Assembly: GCA_002747745.1 (NCBI GenBank)
Contig: PDQG01000010.1
Span: 1 to 45,491, forward strand
Direction of reading: 5' to 3'
From: a bacterium DOLZORAL124_38_8
GTDB lineage: Bacteria; Patescibacteriota; Gracilibacteria; UBA4473
Length of the DNA: 45,491 nucleotides
Position 1 is the stretch's first letter; the number at the start of each line of letters is the position of its first letter. The notes under the pieces are model-generated. The model ran no database searches. It was not told the origin of the DNA and saw only the letters and a list, made by a program, of their open reading frames with translations. Below, one piece after another: positions 17,242-26,654 of the stretch. The translations under genes were made by a program, and so were the position numbers.

Positions 17242-19071
17242 ATGATTCAGTTTATAGAAGTAACAAAACGGTTTGGGTCGCAACTATTATTAGAAGACGT
17301 CAACTTTGCTATCCACGCCAAAGAAAAAGTCGGTATTATTGGACGCAACGGATACGGAAAATCAACGATTGTAAAAATGATTTTGGGACAAGAAGAACCC
17401 AACACGGGCGAAATAAAAATTCCCAACCATTACACCATTGGCACCCTCGAACAACATTTAAATTTTACCAAAGACACATTAAGAGATGAAGCCATTTTAG
17501 GCTTAAAAGATGAGGAAAAATCTGATATTTGGAAAGCCGAAAAAATGTTATTTGGGCTTGGATTTGAAAAAAAAGATTTAATGAAAAATCCACACGAGTT
17601 TTCTGGTGGCTACCAAATACGAATCAATTTAGCCAAAGTTTTGTTGTCGGATCCTGACTTACTCATACTGGACGAACCAACCAATTACCTTGATATTACA
17701 TCCATTCGGTGGCTCGAAAATTTTCTAAAAAACTGGAAACGAGAACTGATGGTCGTCTCACACGATAAAACCTTTTTAGACCGAGTCTGCTCGCACACCA
17801 TGATGATTCATCGTAAATCGATAAAAAAAATGCGTGGCGGCGTCGACAAAATCCGCAACCAAATTAAAGAAGAAGAAATAATCCACGAACAAACTCGGAA
17901 AAATTTTGAAAAAAAACGCGCCAAAACCGAAAAATTCATTCGAGAGTTCCGTGCAGGAGCCCGTTCGGCTGGACTGGTACAATCGAGAATAAAAATGCTC
18001 GACAAACAAAAAGTACCCCCAAAATTAAGTCGAATTGAAGATATTCAATTCAAATTTACGCCCCTCAATTTTAACGGCGACGCTTTTGCCAAAATCCATA
18101 ACCTGACTTTTGGATTTAATCTAGAACACATTTTGTTGAAAGATCTATGTTTCGAAATTCAACCAGGCGACAAAATTGCCATTATTGGCGCCAACGGAAA
18201 AGGAAAATCGACGCTTTTAAATTTGTTGCTGGAAAAACTGTCTCCCCTATCAGGAAGCATAAAAAAACACCCAACCTTACAAATAAACTATTTTTCACAA
18301 CTACATAAAGACTCGCTTGAACTAACTAAGAACATTTTTGAAACCCTGGCCGAAAGCAATACCAAAGTGTCCGAGCAAGACACTCGCAAAATTTGTTCAA
18401 ATTTATTGTTCAAAAGAGGAGATGTGTACAAAAAAATCGAAGTTTTATCGGGAGGAGAGAAATCTCGGGTAAATTTAGGAAAAATCTTACTTACTCCTGC
18501 GCATTTACTGCTCCTCGATGAACCAACCAACCACCTTGATTTAGAATCAGTTGAAGCGCTCTCCCCCGCCATTCAAAATTTTGAAGGGGCCGCTATTTTT
18601 ATTACCCACGACGAAAACCTTCTTAAAACCGCCGCCAACAAACTAATCGTCTTCGATAACGATAATGCGTTCTTTTTTAATGGAAATTATGAGCAGTTCT
18701 TACAAGAAAAAGGTTGGAGCGAAGAAGAACCAGTAAAAGAAATAGCATCCGAAGCCCCAAAAGATGAATCACCCACCGCTCAATTAACTTTTGCCCAACA
18801 AAAAGAACTCAAAAAACTCTTACGACCACTCGAAAAATCAATCGTCCAACTAGAAAAACAAATGACCAACCAAGAAGACGATTTACACACTTGTTTAGAA
18901 AACCTGAAAACCGCCGAACGACAAGGCAGCCAAACCAAAATCGAAACCTTTTCGATTCAACGAGAACAGTTACGTGCCGATATTGAAAAAACGTTTGAAA
19001 ATTTATACGAACAAACCGAAAAACTCGAACAAACCAAGTCCGAGTTTTTAGAAGAACATTTACCGAAATAA
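17242..19071 (+). CDS. ABC-F ATPase (Uup-like)
   Basis: A soluble tandem ABC ATPase of the ABC-F family, which bind the ribosome rather than transport. The 609 residues hold two nucleotide-binding domains: Walker A GRNGYGKST (~35) and GANGKGKST (~320), signatures FSGGYQIRI and LSGGEKSRV, and Walker B LLILDEPTNYLD and LLLLDEPTNHLD. Between them is the ABC-F linker (Arg/Lys-rich helices, EEEIIHEQTRKNFEKKRAK). The C-terminal ~90 residues form a coiled coil as in Uup. No membrane domain. Without resistance-type signatures a housekeeping translation factor is likelier than antibiotic resistance. The ATG at 17242 gives the canonical MIQFIEVTKRFG start. Confidence 0.9.
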   Translation: MIQFIEVTKRFGSQLLLEDVNFAIHAKEKVGIIGRNGYGKSTIVKMILGQEEPNTGEIKIPNHYTIGTLEQHLNFTKDTLRDEAILGLKDEEKSDIWKAEKMLFGLGFEKKDLMKNPHEFSGGYQIRINLAKVLLSDPDLLILDEPTNYLDITSIRWLENFLKNWKRELMVVSHDKTFLDRVCSHTMMIHRKSIKKMRGGVDKIRNQIKEEEIIHEQTRKNFEKKRAKTEKFIREFRAGARSAGLVQSRIKMLDKQKVPPKLSRIEDIQFKFTPLNFNGDAFAKIHNLTFGFNLEHILLKDLCFEIQPGDKIAIIGANGKGKSTLLNLLLEKLSPLSGSIKKHPTLQINYFSQLHKDSLELTKNIFETLAESNTKVSEQDTRKICSNLLFKRGDVYKKIEVLSGGEKSRVNLGKILLTPAHLLLLDEPTNHLDLESVEALSPAIQNFEGAAIFITHDENLLKTAANKLIVFDNDNAFFFNGNYEQFLQEKGWSEEEPVKEIASEAPKDESPTAQLTFAQQKELKKLLRPLEKSIVQLEKQMTNQEDDLHTCLENLKTAERQGSQTKIETFSIQREQLRADIEKTFENLYEQTEKLEQTKSEFLEEHLPK

Positions 19072-19076
19072 TTTAA

Positions 19077-19688
19077 TTACTCGTTCGAAAATCCAAGCGT
19101 ATCCCACCACAAGTCAGAATTTTCAAATCCATAATAAGAAGAAGCAACATGCTTCACATTAGATTCTGCCCATGATTTATTACCATAAGATTCTTTATAT
19201 TTTTCGTAAAAAGCTTTTATCTTCTCTGGATTATCAAGATATGCAACAGCTGTGAACAATGCTTCATTTTTATTATTTTCTGAAACAGATAAAAGAGCCT
19301 CATAGATACCTTCAGCTGGAGTATTTTCGAATAAATTCTTTTTATACTCAATGCTCATTGAATTCTTAATTTCTGGATTCTTTTTAAATTCCGAAAGTCT
19401 AAAGTTTGGGTTAATTTTCTTAATTTCTTTTATCAACTCTTTTTTATATAAACGACTATTTCGATCCCCTCCCCCTTGTAACGACTGAAGAACTTTTACC
19501 AAGGCTTCTTTAAGGAGAGGCATCCTATATCGATAAAAAGTAAGCGTTCCATCAAGAACATCATCTACTTTATTCCAGATTTGACTTTGAAATTTTTCAA
19601 CTTCTTTTGCAGGACTCAATTCATGTTCTGCAAGACTCAATTCGTGTGAAGATTCTTCTGAGTTGAAAATAGGTTCTCTGTCTAACAT
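19077..19688 (-). CDS. Hypothetical protein
   Basis: 203 residues, soluble, mostly helical by composition, without signal peptide or membrane helix. The N-terminus has a short near-repeat (SSHELSLAEHELSPAKE). I see no family motif. It ends 5 bp from the convergent ABC-F stop, so the two messages overlap at their 3' ends. Confidence 0.5.
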   Translation of the reverse strand: MLDREPIFNSEESSHELSLAEHELSPAKEVEKFQSQIWNKVDDVLDGTLTFYRYRMPLLKEALVKVLQSLQGGGDRNSRLYKKELIKEIKKINPNFRLSEFKKNPEIKNSMSIEYKKNLFENTPAEGIYEALLSVSENNKNEALFTAVAYLDNPEKIKAFYEKYKESYGNKSWAESNVKHVASSYYGFENSDLWWDTLGFSNE

Positions 19689-19735
19689 ATTTTATAAAAT
19701 TATTAACTACATTTACAAAATATCACTTCTTCTTC

Positions 19736-19764
19736 TTGTCAAGTTTAAAAACATATTTTAATAT
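19736..19764 (+). promoter_or_regulatory. Promoter of the DUF2238 gene
   Basis: TTGTCA (19736-19741), 17-bp spacer, TAATAT (19759-19764). Transcription would start after the ATG at 19765, which favours the start at 19816. Confidence 0.45.
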
Positions 19765-19815
19765 ATGTCAATTTCAAACTTTGTATTTTTAAAAAATACT
19801 ACTACCCTTAACGTA

Positions 19816-20403
19816 ATGAAAAATCTTCCACCTATTTTGCTTGTCATTTGGCTTATTACCGCCCTTTGGTCAGCCATAAACCCCGCTAATTGGACGGTTT
19901 GGTGGGCCGAAATGATTCCCGTACTGCTGATAGTATTTGGATTCGCCTTTACCTATCATCGATTTAAGTTTTCACATACGGCTTATGCGTTTGCCTTTGT
20001 TTGGTTAATAATGCACACCATTGGGGCTCATTACACATTTGAGTTCGTACCTTTTGACTGGTTTACCAACTTTTTTGGATTTGAACGCAATCATTACGAC
20101 CGACTCGCACATTTTGCGATTGGATTTTATGCCGTACCATTCGCTGAAATAATTTTGAACAAAAAAATTGTACAAAAATTTACCACCGCCTTTTTCTTTG
20201 CGGTATTTTTCATTATGAGTCTGGCTGCCGCCTACGAAATACTCGAATGGCAATTTGCAGTTATTTTTGGTGGAGACGAAGCCCAAAGTTTTTTGGGGAG
20301 TCAAGGTGATTACTGGGACGCACAAAAAGATATGCTCGCCGATACGTTAGGTGCTATTACCAGTTTATGCTTGTATAAAATTATCAAGAAGACGATTTTT
20401 TAA
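19816..20403 (+). CDS. DUF2238 (YjdF-type) membrane protein
   Basis: A 195-residue membrane protein with about six helices. The conserved DUF2238 signatures are present: WSAINPANWTVWWAEMIPVLL, HTIGAHYTFEFVPF, FGFERNHYDRLAHFAIGF, and the C-terminal YWDAQKDMLADTLGA. Acidic and His residues in these loops suggest metal or proton handling but no activity is established. The ATG at 19816 fits both the family start and the promoter; an in-frame ATG at 19765 would add 17 residues. Confidence 0.8.
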   Translation: MKNLPPILLVIWLITALWSAINPANWTVWWAEMIPVLLIVFGFAFTYHRFKFSHTAYAFAFVWLIMHTIGAHYTFEFVPFDWFTNFFGFERNHYDRLAHFAIGFYAVPFAEIILNKKIVQKFTTAFFFAVFFIMSLAAAYEILEWQFAVIFGGDEAQSFLGSQGDYWDAQKDMLADTLGAITSLCLYKIIKKTIF

Positions 20404-20421
20404 GAGCCAACAACCAATTCA

Positions 20422-21006
20422 CTAACTTATTCCAATTCCAACTTTAAATATTTTAATGGCAATAGATAACAAAATAATTCCAAAAATTTTTCGCAAAATA
20501 TTGGCTCCATTCGGTCCAATTTTCCGTTCTATATACTTACAACTTTTTAATACGATATATACAAATAAAATATTAGCGAGAATCCCAATTAAAATATTCT
20601 CCGTAGCGTAGGTTGATTTAAGCGTCAAAATAGTCGTCAAAGAACCGGCTCCCGCAATCATTGGAAAGGCTAGTGGCATAACATGAGCCGAAGATATTTC
20701 GGCTTCATCTGCATGAAAAATGGTCAACCCTAACACCATTTCCATTCCTAATAAAAACAAAATAATCGCCCCCGCTATCGCAAACGAAGCCACATCAATT
20801 CCAAATAGTTTCAAAATTCCTTCTCCTACAAACAAAAAAAGAATCATCAACGTCGCCGACAAAATCGCCGCTTTTTTCGCATCAATCGTTCCATATTTTT
20901 GTTGCAAAGAAATCACTACGGGAATAGAACCAATAATATCAATGACCCCAAATAAAATTAGTGAAACTGAGACCATTTCTGTGAAATTTAAATGACCAAA
21001 ACTCAT
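20422..21006 (-). CDS. MarC-family integral membrane protein
   Basis: 194 residues with six membrane helices in the MarC pattern: LILFGVIDIIGSIPVVISL in helix 1, a KKAAILSATLMIL segment, AGAIILFLLGMEMVLG, the PLAFPMIAGAGSLTTILTL hallmark, and a C-terminal NILRKIFGIILLSIAIKI. Early claims linked MarC to antibiotic resistance, but the family's function is unresolved. It is convergent with the DUF2238 gene (18-bp gap) and divergent from secD. Confidence 0.88.
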   Translation of the reverse strand: MSFGHLNFTEMVSVSLILFGVIDIIGSIPVVISLQQKYGTIDAKKAAILSATLMILFLFVGEGILKLFGIDVASFAIAGAIILFLLGMEMVLGLTIFHADEAEISSAHVMPLAFPMIAGAGSLTTILTLKSTYATENILIGILANILFVYIVLKSCKYIERKIGPNGANILRKIFGIILLSIAIKIFKVGIGIS

Positions 21007-21060
21007 CGTAAAAAAATAAGGAAAAAATAAATCGAACCCGATTGTATTAATTGAAAAATT

Positions 21061-21127
21061 TTGACAAGTTTTTTTTAAAATTCTAAATCAAAAGGATATT
21101 TGACAGACGAAATGAAATATTTAAGAT
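21061..21127 (+). promoter_or_regulatory. Two candidate promoters of secDF
   Basis: TTGACA at 21061-21066 with CTAAAT at 21083-21088 (16 bp), and TTGACA at 21100-21105 with TAAGAT at 21122-21127 (16 bp). Both -35 boxes are perfect; the second is closer to the ATG at 21157. Confidence 0.45.
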
Positions 21128-21156
21128 TCTTGCGTTTTATATTTAGTTAACAGAAA

Positions 21157-23268
21157 ATGAAAGACAAAATTCTACAACGATTTGGGCTTATTATCTTAAT
21201 AGCTCTTGCTGCCGCTTCATTTGCGGTCCCATCTAATTGGTTTGGAAACACACAAGTCGGAAAATTCTTTGCCGAAAAAAGTGTTACCCTCGGACTTGAT
21301 TTAGCCGGTGGAGCCGAATTAGATTACAAAATAGACTTATCAAAGGCTATTGAACAAAACAACGATTCAAATTTTGAAAATGATGTAGACATCAATCAAA
21401 TTGCTGAATCAGTTCGAGACGCCCTCGAAAAACGAGTCAATCCAGCCGGAGTAGGAGAAATTTTGGTTACACGTTCAACTTTTAACGATGAAGAACACGT
21501 GTTAATACAAATGCCCCCAAGTTCAAATTTGGAAGAAGCCAAAGCCAACGCCGAACAAGACAACCGTTTAGAATTTTTCCGTGAAAACCCAGAAGGATTA
21601 ATTGGTGAAAGATTAAAATTAGCCACCATTCTTACCAAAGAATTAACCGCTAACAATTGGGATACCAAAATAAAAGAATGGCAAACAGCTGACAAAAAAA
21701 ATACCGTTTTAAACACCGTTAGCACCGCTAAATTTAAAGACCAAATCACCGATCAAGCACTCGCCAAACAATTATTTAAAACAGATGCTGGAAACGTAGT
21801 ACAATCAATTATTACATCTCAAACTGACTTGGCTTACACTGTAGACGAATCAGGAAAATTAAAAATTTCAGCGTTGCCCAAAAAATTCATTGGGTTTGCA
21901 AAAGTGTTGACCAAAGAAACAGTAGAACGAGAAAAAACTATTCCTGTAGCTATGGAAGCTCGACACATTCTCTTAGGATATAAAGGGGCTCAACGAGCAG
22001 CTGAAACCATAACTGACACCAAAGAAGAAGCCAAAGCCAAAGCTGAAAAATTATTGAAAGAATTACAAGCCAATAAAGCGGCTGATTTTGACGCCAAAGC
22101 GAAAAAATTATCAACCGAACCAGGTGCTGATAAATCAGGCGGAAACCTCGGAACCTTTGGTCCAGGACAAATGGTAAAAGCGTTTGAAGAAGCTATTCTC
22201 AAACAAGCGAAACCAGGACTCATAGATTCTGTTATCGAAACCCCATTCGGGTTTCACGTAGTAGAAGTACTCAACTTTACGCCAGAAAAGAAAGAAACCG
22301 TAACTGAACCAAAAATCACCTACCAAACCTTTGGTTGGGATCCAGAACAGTTTATTTGGGATCAAACCGAATTAGATGGTTCAAAATTAGAAGTAGCCGC
22401 CATTGGATACAACGAAATCGGAAACCCAACTGTGAACCTGTTGTTTAATGCCGAAGGAGCCGAAATCTTCACCAAATTAACACGAGAAATTGCCAAACAA
22501 TCAAATGATGGAGCCTGTGGAGAAAAACAAGCTTGCCGACTTGGAATTAAAGTTGGAGGAAACTGGCGAACTCGAGCCACTGTAAAAGAAGAAATTTCTG
22601 GTGGACGAGCCCAAATTTCTGGTGGATACAGCTTTGAACAAGCCAAAAAAGAAGCCGATAGTTTAAATTTAGGAGCCATTGACGCTCCAGTTTCATTGGC
22701 TGGACAAATGACCATCCAACCAAGTTTAGGAAAAGCCCAATTAGACAGTAGTCTTAAAGCCGCTGCCATTGGTTTGATTGCGACGATGCTCTTTATGATT
22801 TTCTTATACCGAGGTCCTGGGGTTATTGCTGCTGGAGCCTTGTTATTATATGTAGGAATCTACGTAATGTTATTGAAAATTTGGCCAGCCAGTCTTGGTG
22901 GACCAATCGTATTAAGTTTGGCTGGAATGGCCGGAATTGCCCTCTCGGTAGGGTTAGCCGTTGACGGAAACGTGCTTATTTTCGAACGAATGCGAGAAGA
23001 AATAAAAAATGGAAACACTTTACACAAATCAGTTGATTTAGGATTTGAACGAGCTTGGACGGCCATTTTGGACTCAAATATCACCACTCTCGTTTCTTGT
23101 ATTATCTTGTTCAACATTGGAAGTGCCATGATTAAAGGGTTTGCTATTACGCTTATCCTAGGAACACTGTTGTCTCTTTTCACGGCCGTAACAGTAACCC
23201 GAACTTTGTTACATACCGCCCTTCTCTGGAAAAAAACACACAAAATCTCTTTCTGGACCAAAAAATAA
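21157..23268 (+). CDS. secD: Protein translocase SecD with inserted parvulin (PpiC) domain
   Basis: SecD uses the proton or sodium gradient with SecF to pull exported proteins out of SecYEG. The 703 residues contain TM1 (~8-25), the P1 region starting GLDLAGGAELDYKI, then residues ~266-374 that match a parvulin peptidyl-prolyl isomerase: ARHILLGYKG, SGGNLGTFGPGQMVKAFEEA, DSVIETPFGFHVVEV. P1 resumes (IGNPTVNLLFNAEGAEIFTKL), followed by five C-terminal helices with ALSVGLAVDGNVLIFERMREE. The isomerase would face the extracytoplasmic side, next to emerging chains. Upstream of it another ~120 residues (~145-265) are not typical SecD. secF follows after 32 bp. Confidence 0.93.
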   Translation: MKDKILQRFGLIILIALAAASFAVPSNWFGNTQVGKFFAEKSVTLGLDLAGGAELDYKIDLSKAIEQNNDSNFENDVDINQIAESVRDALEKRVNPAGVGEILVTRSTFNDEEHVLIQMPPSSNLEEAKANAEQDNRLEFFRENPEGLIGERLKLATILTKELTANNWDTKIKEWQTADKKNTVLNTVSTAKFKDQITDQALAKQLFKTDAGNVVQSIITSQTDLAYTVDESGKLKISALPKKFIGFAKVLTKETVEREKTIPVAMEARHILLGYKGAQRAAETITDTKEEAKAKAEKLLKELQANKAADFDAKAKKLSTEPGADKSGGNLGTFGPGQMVKAFEEAILKQAKPGLIDSVIETPFGFHVVEVLNFTPEKKETVTEPKITYQTFGWDPEQFIWDQTELDGSKLEVAAIGYNEIGNPTVNLLFNAEGAEIFTKLTREIAKQSNDGACGEKQACRLGIKVGGNWRTRATVKEEISGGRAQISGGYSFEQAKKEADSLNLGAIDAPVSLAGQMTIQPSLGKAQLDSSLKAAAIGLIATMLFMIFLYRGPGVIAAGALLLYVGIYVMLLKIWPASLGGPIVLSLAGMAGIALSVGLAVDGNVLIFERMREEIKNGNTLHKSVDLGFERAWTAILDSNITTLVSCIILFNIGSAMIKGFAITLILGTLLSLFTAVTVTRTLLHTALLWKKTHKISFWTKK

Positions 23269-23300
23269 TTCTCAGACGAATCACTTAATCTTTTACTATC

Positions 23301-24200
23301 ATGAACATTACAAAAACACGAAAAATTTGGTTTGCCTTCTCAGGCGCACTGGTGGCACTTAGTTTGATACTAACTTTTGCCCTCGGATTAAACCTCGGAC
23401 TTGATTTCTTAGGAGGAGCTCGATGGGATTTATCATTGCAAAAAGACGGAAAACCAGTCGTACAAAAAACCGTACAAGAGTTTTTTGAAACCCAAAAAGG
23501 GTCAATTTTGACGAAAACACCAAAAATCCAAGCTACCGAATCAAGCTCATTCTTGGTTACAATCGAAAATATTTCTGACGAACAATTACACACGTTAAAA
23601 GAAAACCTTTCACAACAATTTACGGTAACCGAAAACAGTTTCCGAAAAGTTGATTCTTCTATTGGAAAAAGCTTTCAACAAAAAGCTTTCTGGGCGGTTA
23701 TCTTCACATTAATTGGAATTATCCTTACTATTGCTATTTCGTTTTGGAAAGTGCCAGACAGTGTTTCTCCTTGGCAATTTGGAATCGTGGCCGTCATTGC
23801 CTTATTCCATGATATTATCATTTTATTAGGAGTTTTCGCCGTCCTAGGATACATCTTCAACATAGAACTTGATTTGCAATTCATCACGGCCCTTTTGGCA
23901 ACCCTTGGATTCTCGGTAAATGATACCATTGTTATTTTGGACCGAGTACGAGAAAATCTCAAAAAGGCGAATGCCAAACAAAATAAAGAAGACGTGATTG
24001 AAATGTCTGTACAACAAACCTTACAACGATCTATCAACACCTCTGTTTCAACCCTCCTACCGCTCATCGCGTTGTTAATAGCTGGAGCAAACAGTATTTT
24101 CTTCTTTGTATTAGCCCTAACCGTTGGAATTTTTGTAGGAACATATTCTTCAATCTTCTTAGCCGCTCCATTGCTTCTTCTTTGGGGGAAAAAACGATAA
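23301..24200 (+). CDS. secF: Protein translocase SecF
   Basis: Partner of SecD in the accessory translocase motor. The 299 residues show TM1 with GLNLGLDFLGGARWDLSL, a small P4 extracytoplasmic domain, and the C-terminal five-helix block: VIALFHDIIILLGVFAVLG, ITALLATLGFSVNDTIVILDRVRENLKK and RSINTSVSTLLPLIALLIAG. All hallmark SecF motifs are present and length is normal. It has no promoter of its own in the 32-bp gap, so it is co-transcribed with secD and ends at a strong terminator. Confidence 0.95.
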   Translation: MNITKTRKIWFAFSGALVALSLILTFALGLNLGLDFLGGARWDLSLQKDGKPVVQKTVQEFFETQKGSILTKTPKIQATESSSFLVTIENISDEQLHTLKENLSQQFTVTENSFRKVDSSIGKSFQQKAFWAVIFTLIGIILTIAISFWKVPDSVSPWQFGIVAVIALFHDIIILLGVFAVLGYIFNIELDLQFITALLATLGFSVNDTIVILDRVRENLKKANAKQNKEDVIEMSVQQTLQRSINTSVSTLLPLIALLIAGANSIFFFVLALTVGIFVGTYSSIFLAAPLLLLWGKKR

Positions 24201-24228
24201 GACATATCATAAAAAACAAACCCTATAA

Positions 24229-24260
24229 AAATATCATTTCAAAAGAAATGATATTTTTTT
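24229..24260 (+). terminator. Terminator after secF
   Basis: Stem ATATCATTTC / GAAATGATAT with AAAA loop and a run of Ts. Confidence 0.88.
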
Positions 24261-24276
24261 ACCAAAATCAAAAAAC

Positions 24277-24305
24277 TTGCTTGATAAAAAAAATTTTATT
24301 ACACT
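24277..24305 (+). promoter_or_regulatory. Promoter of the fibronectin-III protein gene
   Basis: TTGCTT (24277-24282), 17-bp spacer, TACACT (24300-24305), 25 bp before the ATG. Confidence 0.45.
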
Positions 24306-24329
24306 AGAAACGATTTAAAACATTTTCAC

Positions 24330-25370
24330 ATGAAGACCTTCATTCAATACACAAAAAAATTACTCGTATTAGCAGCACTCCCTTTATTATTTGGACTAAA
24401 TTTGCCAACCACCTTTGCTGGCTACCCAACTCAAGTACCAAATGTACAAGCCACAGTTGAAGGTGACACCGTAAAACTCACTTGGGACGATGCTACTTCA
24501 GACGACGATGCAGTTATAAAATACAAAATTTATTATGGGAAAGAATCTGTAAAAGAAGAAGGACAAGATTATTCTGAACTTCCAATCGAAGTCGGAACTG
24601 GAACCAATAAAAAAGAATATGTTTTCGAAAACCTTGAAAAAGAAGTTCCCTACTTCTTTGCCATTACGGCCATTGATAGTTCCGAACGAGAATCACAAAA
24701 TTATTCGATTGAAACTACCGCCACAATTCTGGCAACTACAACCCCAACCGAAGAAAATACAACCGAAACAACCGATAAAATTACAGAGCCTAAAGAAGAA
24801 GAAAAAGTAGAAGAACCAAAAGAAGACCCTACCACCACAGAAAAACCAGAAATAACCGCTGACCCAGTTGACACAGCTCCAACAACCAAACCTAATACAA
24901 CCGTTTCACCAAAAGGAGAAACGACTATTAATGAAGAAAAAAAAGACGCTCCAGAAAAAGAACCTACCGTCGAACCATTCGAACCAAGTGCTCCCGCTGA
25001 CACAGAAGCCCCAACTCCGGCTAAGGATATTCAAGTTATCAACCACCAAACAACCGCGACCATCACTTGGGTAAAGTCTGATTCAAATGATGTGGCCTTT
25101 CAACGATTAGCCTATAAAACAGGAACTGATAGTTGGCAGTACAAAGCTCTTTCAACCAATGACAACCAAACAAAACTAAAAACTGAAGCACATCAAAAAT
25201 ATCAGGTAAAAATAATCAGTACTGACACCGCAGGAAACAAATCGGAATCAGAAGTGAAATCATTCTCAACTGATTCATTAGCCAAAGCTGGTCCAACCAG
25301 TACTTTAGCCATTATCATTGCCCTCGGATTCTTAGCCTTAGTGCTCTTTACGGCTAAACGACGAGCCTAA
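24330..25370 (+). CDS. Surface protein with two fibronectin type III domains
   Basis: A 346-residue exported protein. Signal peptide at 1-30 (KKLLVLAALPLLFGLNLPTTFA). First fibronectin III domain ~35-135 (QVPNVQATVEGDTVKLTWDD ... YKIYYG ... YFFAITAIDSS). A Thr/Glu/Pro/Lys-rich linker ~136-225 probably spans the cell wall or surface layer. Second fibronectin III domain ~228-318 (PAKDIQVINHQTTATITWVKS ... YQVKIISTDTAGNKS). The C-terminus has one membrane helix (STLAIIIALGFLALVLF) and a short basic tail, a membrane anchor; no LPXTG motif is seen. Such proteins usually mediate adhesion. The next gene starts 7 bp after it. Confidence 0.82.
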   Translation: MKTFIQYTKKLLVLAALPLLFGLNLPTTFAGYPTQVPNVQATVEGDTVKLTWDDATSDDDAVIKYKIYYGKESVKEEGQDYSELPIEVGTGTNKKEYVFENLEKEVPYFFAITAIDSSERESQNYSIETTATILATTTPTEENTTETTDKITEPKEEEKVEEPKEDPTTTEKPEITADPVDTAPTTKPNTTVSPKGETTINEEKKDAPEKEPTVEPFEPSAPADTEAPTPAKDIQVINHQTTATITWVKSDSNDVAFQRLAYKTGTDSWQYKALSTNDNQTKLKTEAHQKYQVKIISTDTAGNKSESEVKSFSTDSLAKAGPTSTLAIIIALGFLALVLFTAKRRA

Positions 25371-25377
25371 AATCTCC

Positions 25378-26073
25378 ATGGAACCAATCCGTTTACAAAA
25401 GTTTTTAGCCCAACAAGGGTTTGGCTCTCGCAGAAATGCCGAACAATTAATTTCTGACAAAAAAGTAATCATCAACGGAACCGTCGCCCAATTAGGAGAC
25501 AAAGTTCAAGGAAACGAACGTATTTTTGTCGAGGGGAAAAAAGTAAAACCCATCAAGCACAAGAAAAAAATTGTCGCCTTTTATAAACCCGTCGGCGTAG
25601 AATGCACCATGAAATCATCCGCTGAAACTGAGACGTTGGCTGATTTTGATTTTGGATTCTTCCCAGTTTTTCCTGTCGGACGACTAGACAAAGACTCACA
25701 AGGATTATTGCTTATGACCAACGATGGGGATTTAGCGAACAAATTAATGCACCCACGATACCATCACGAAAAAGAATACGTTGTATCCGTCAACAAAGAA
25801 GTTACCACACAGCAAATAGAACAATTAGGAAATGGAAGTTTAAAAATAGACGGGAAAAAAGTGAACCCCGCTCAAATAAAACCAATTTCACCAACGGTTT
25901 TCTCGATTATTTTAACTGAAGGACGGAACCGACAAATTAGACGAATGTGCCAAGCCGTTGGTCTAAAGGTAATCGATTTACTCCGAATTAGAATTGAAAA
26001 AACCCATTTAGGCTCACTCAAACCAGGAAAAAAACGATCGGTTGATATCAGATTTTTTACGGACAACAAGTAA
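25378..26073 (+). CDS. 16S/23S rRNA pseudouridine synthase (RsuA/RluB family)
   Basis: Isomerises a specific rRNA uridine to pseudouridine. The 231 residues start with an S4 RNA-binding domain (IRLQKFLAQQGFGSRRNAEQLI ... VIINGTVAQLGDKV) and continue with the catalytic domain: the FPVGRLDKDSQGLLLMTNDG motif contains the catalytic Asp, then EKEYVVSVN and EGRNRQIRRMCQAVGLKVIDLLRIRI. Which rRNA and site cannot be told from sequence. It starts 7 bp after the surface-protein stop and its 3' end overlaps the convergent prepilin gene by 17 bp. Confidence 0.92.
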   Translation: MEPIRLQKFLAQQGFGSRRNAEQLISDKKVIINGTVAQLGDKVQGNERIFVEGKKVKPIKHKKKIVAFYKPVGVECTMKSSAETETLADFDFGFFPVFPVGRLDKDSQGLLLMTNDGDLANKLMHPRYHHEKEYVVSVNKEVTTQQIEQLGNGSLKIDGKKVNPAQIKPISPTVFSIILTEGRNRQIRRMCQAVGLKVIDLLRIRIEKTHLGSLKPGKKRSVDIRFFTDNK

Positions 26074-26621
26074 ACCGATTATCTGGCTCATAACTTGAGT
26101 CTCCTAATTGATTGTGAAAATAAATTTCACGACCGTCACTCTCTCGACGGTACCCCAAACGAACCCCAGCAGTGGGATAACAATAATATTTATATGCATA
26201 TTGACCTGATGTCATATCTCCTTCCATATTATTGATAGGGTCAACCGGAACTTTGTCTAAATATCCTTCTGTTTTTAAAAACGGCATAAAACTATTTCCT
26301 TGTGAAGAATAATCCCAAGCTCCAGCATTGTGACCATGGTAATCTCCAACATGAGGAACGCATCCTTTTTCTGTTTGCCGTAACAATAACGCTTTATAAA
26401 TTGTTTGCATATCGGAAACACGCACCGCATCACGAGCCCTGGCCATATACACTTTATATTGAGCAATTCCCATCCCAGCCAAAATACCAACAATTACTAT
26501 TACTACTAACAACTCAATCAACGTAAAAGCTGTTTTTGTTAATCGGCTATTTAACGAAGACGAGACGAGACGAGACGAGACGAGACGAGACGAGACAAGA
26601 CGAGACGAGACGAGACAACAT
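26057..26621 (-). CDS. Type IV prepilin-like protein, out of frame with its ATG across a pentamer repeat
   Basis: The body encodes a prepilin: RLTKTAFTLIELLVVIVIVG with the cleavage site before Phe (Ala at -1 rather than Gly), Glu5, a hydrophobic helix and a ~115-residue C-terminal domain with several Cys and Tyr, like type II/IV pseudopilins of CPR bacteria. Its frame is open upstream to a TAA at 26635-26633 but has no start codon there. The only promoter-linked ATG is at 26621; reading from it crosses about twelve CTCGT units and hits a TAG after 24 codons. Adding one unit, or removing two, joins ATG to the pilin frame. I infer on/off switching by slippage, with the OFF state here. The body ORF alone spans 26057-26521. 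Confidence 0.75.
26559..26618. repeat. Pentanucleotide tandem repeat (GACGA / CTCGT) in the prepilin 5' region
   Basis: Twelve consecutive 5-bp units on the plus strand: seven GACGA, one GACAA, three GACGA, one GACAA. A unit length not divisible by three means each gain or loss changes frame. Confidence 0.95.
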
Positions 26622-26654
26622 TTTTTTAGTTTTTATTTTTATAGGTTCTCACGA

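Noticed and set aside
26302..26526. Plus-strand open frame across the prepilin gene
   Set aside because: The minus-strand frame shows a clear prepilin signature; the plus frame is only its shadow.
26521..26635. Prepilin gene translated from a TTG at 26521
   Set aside because: That start would remove the prepilin leader and cleavage site (TKTAF before TLIELL), leaving a non-processable protein; the promoter-linked ATG at 26621 fits better.
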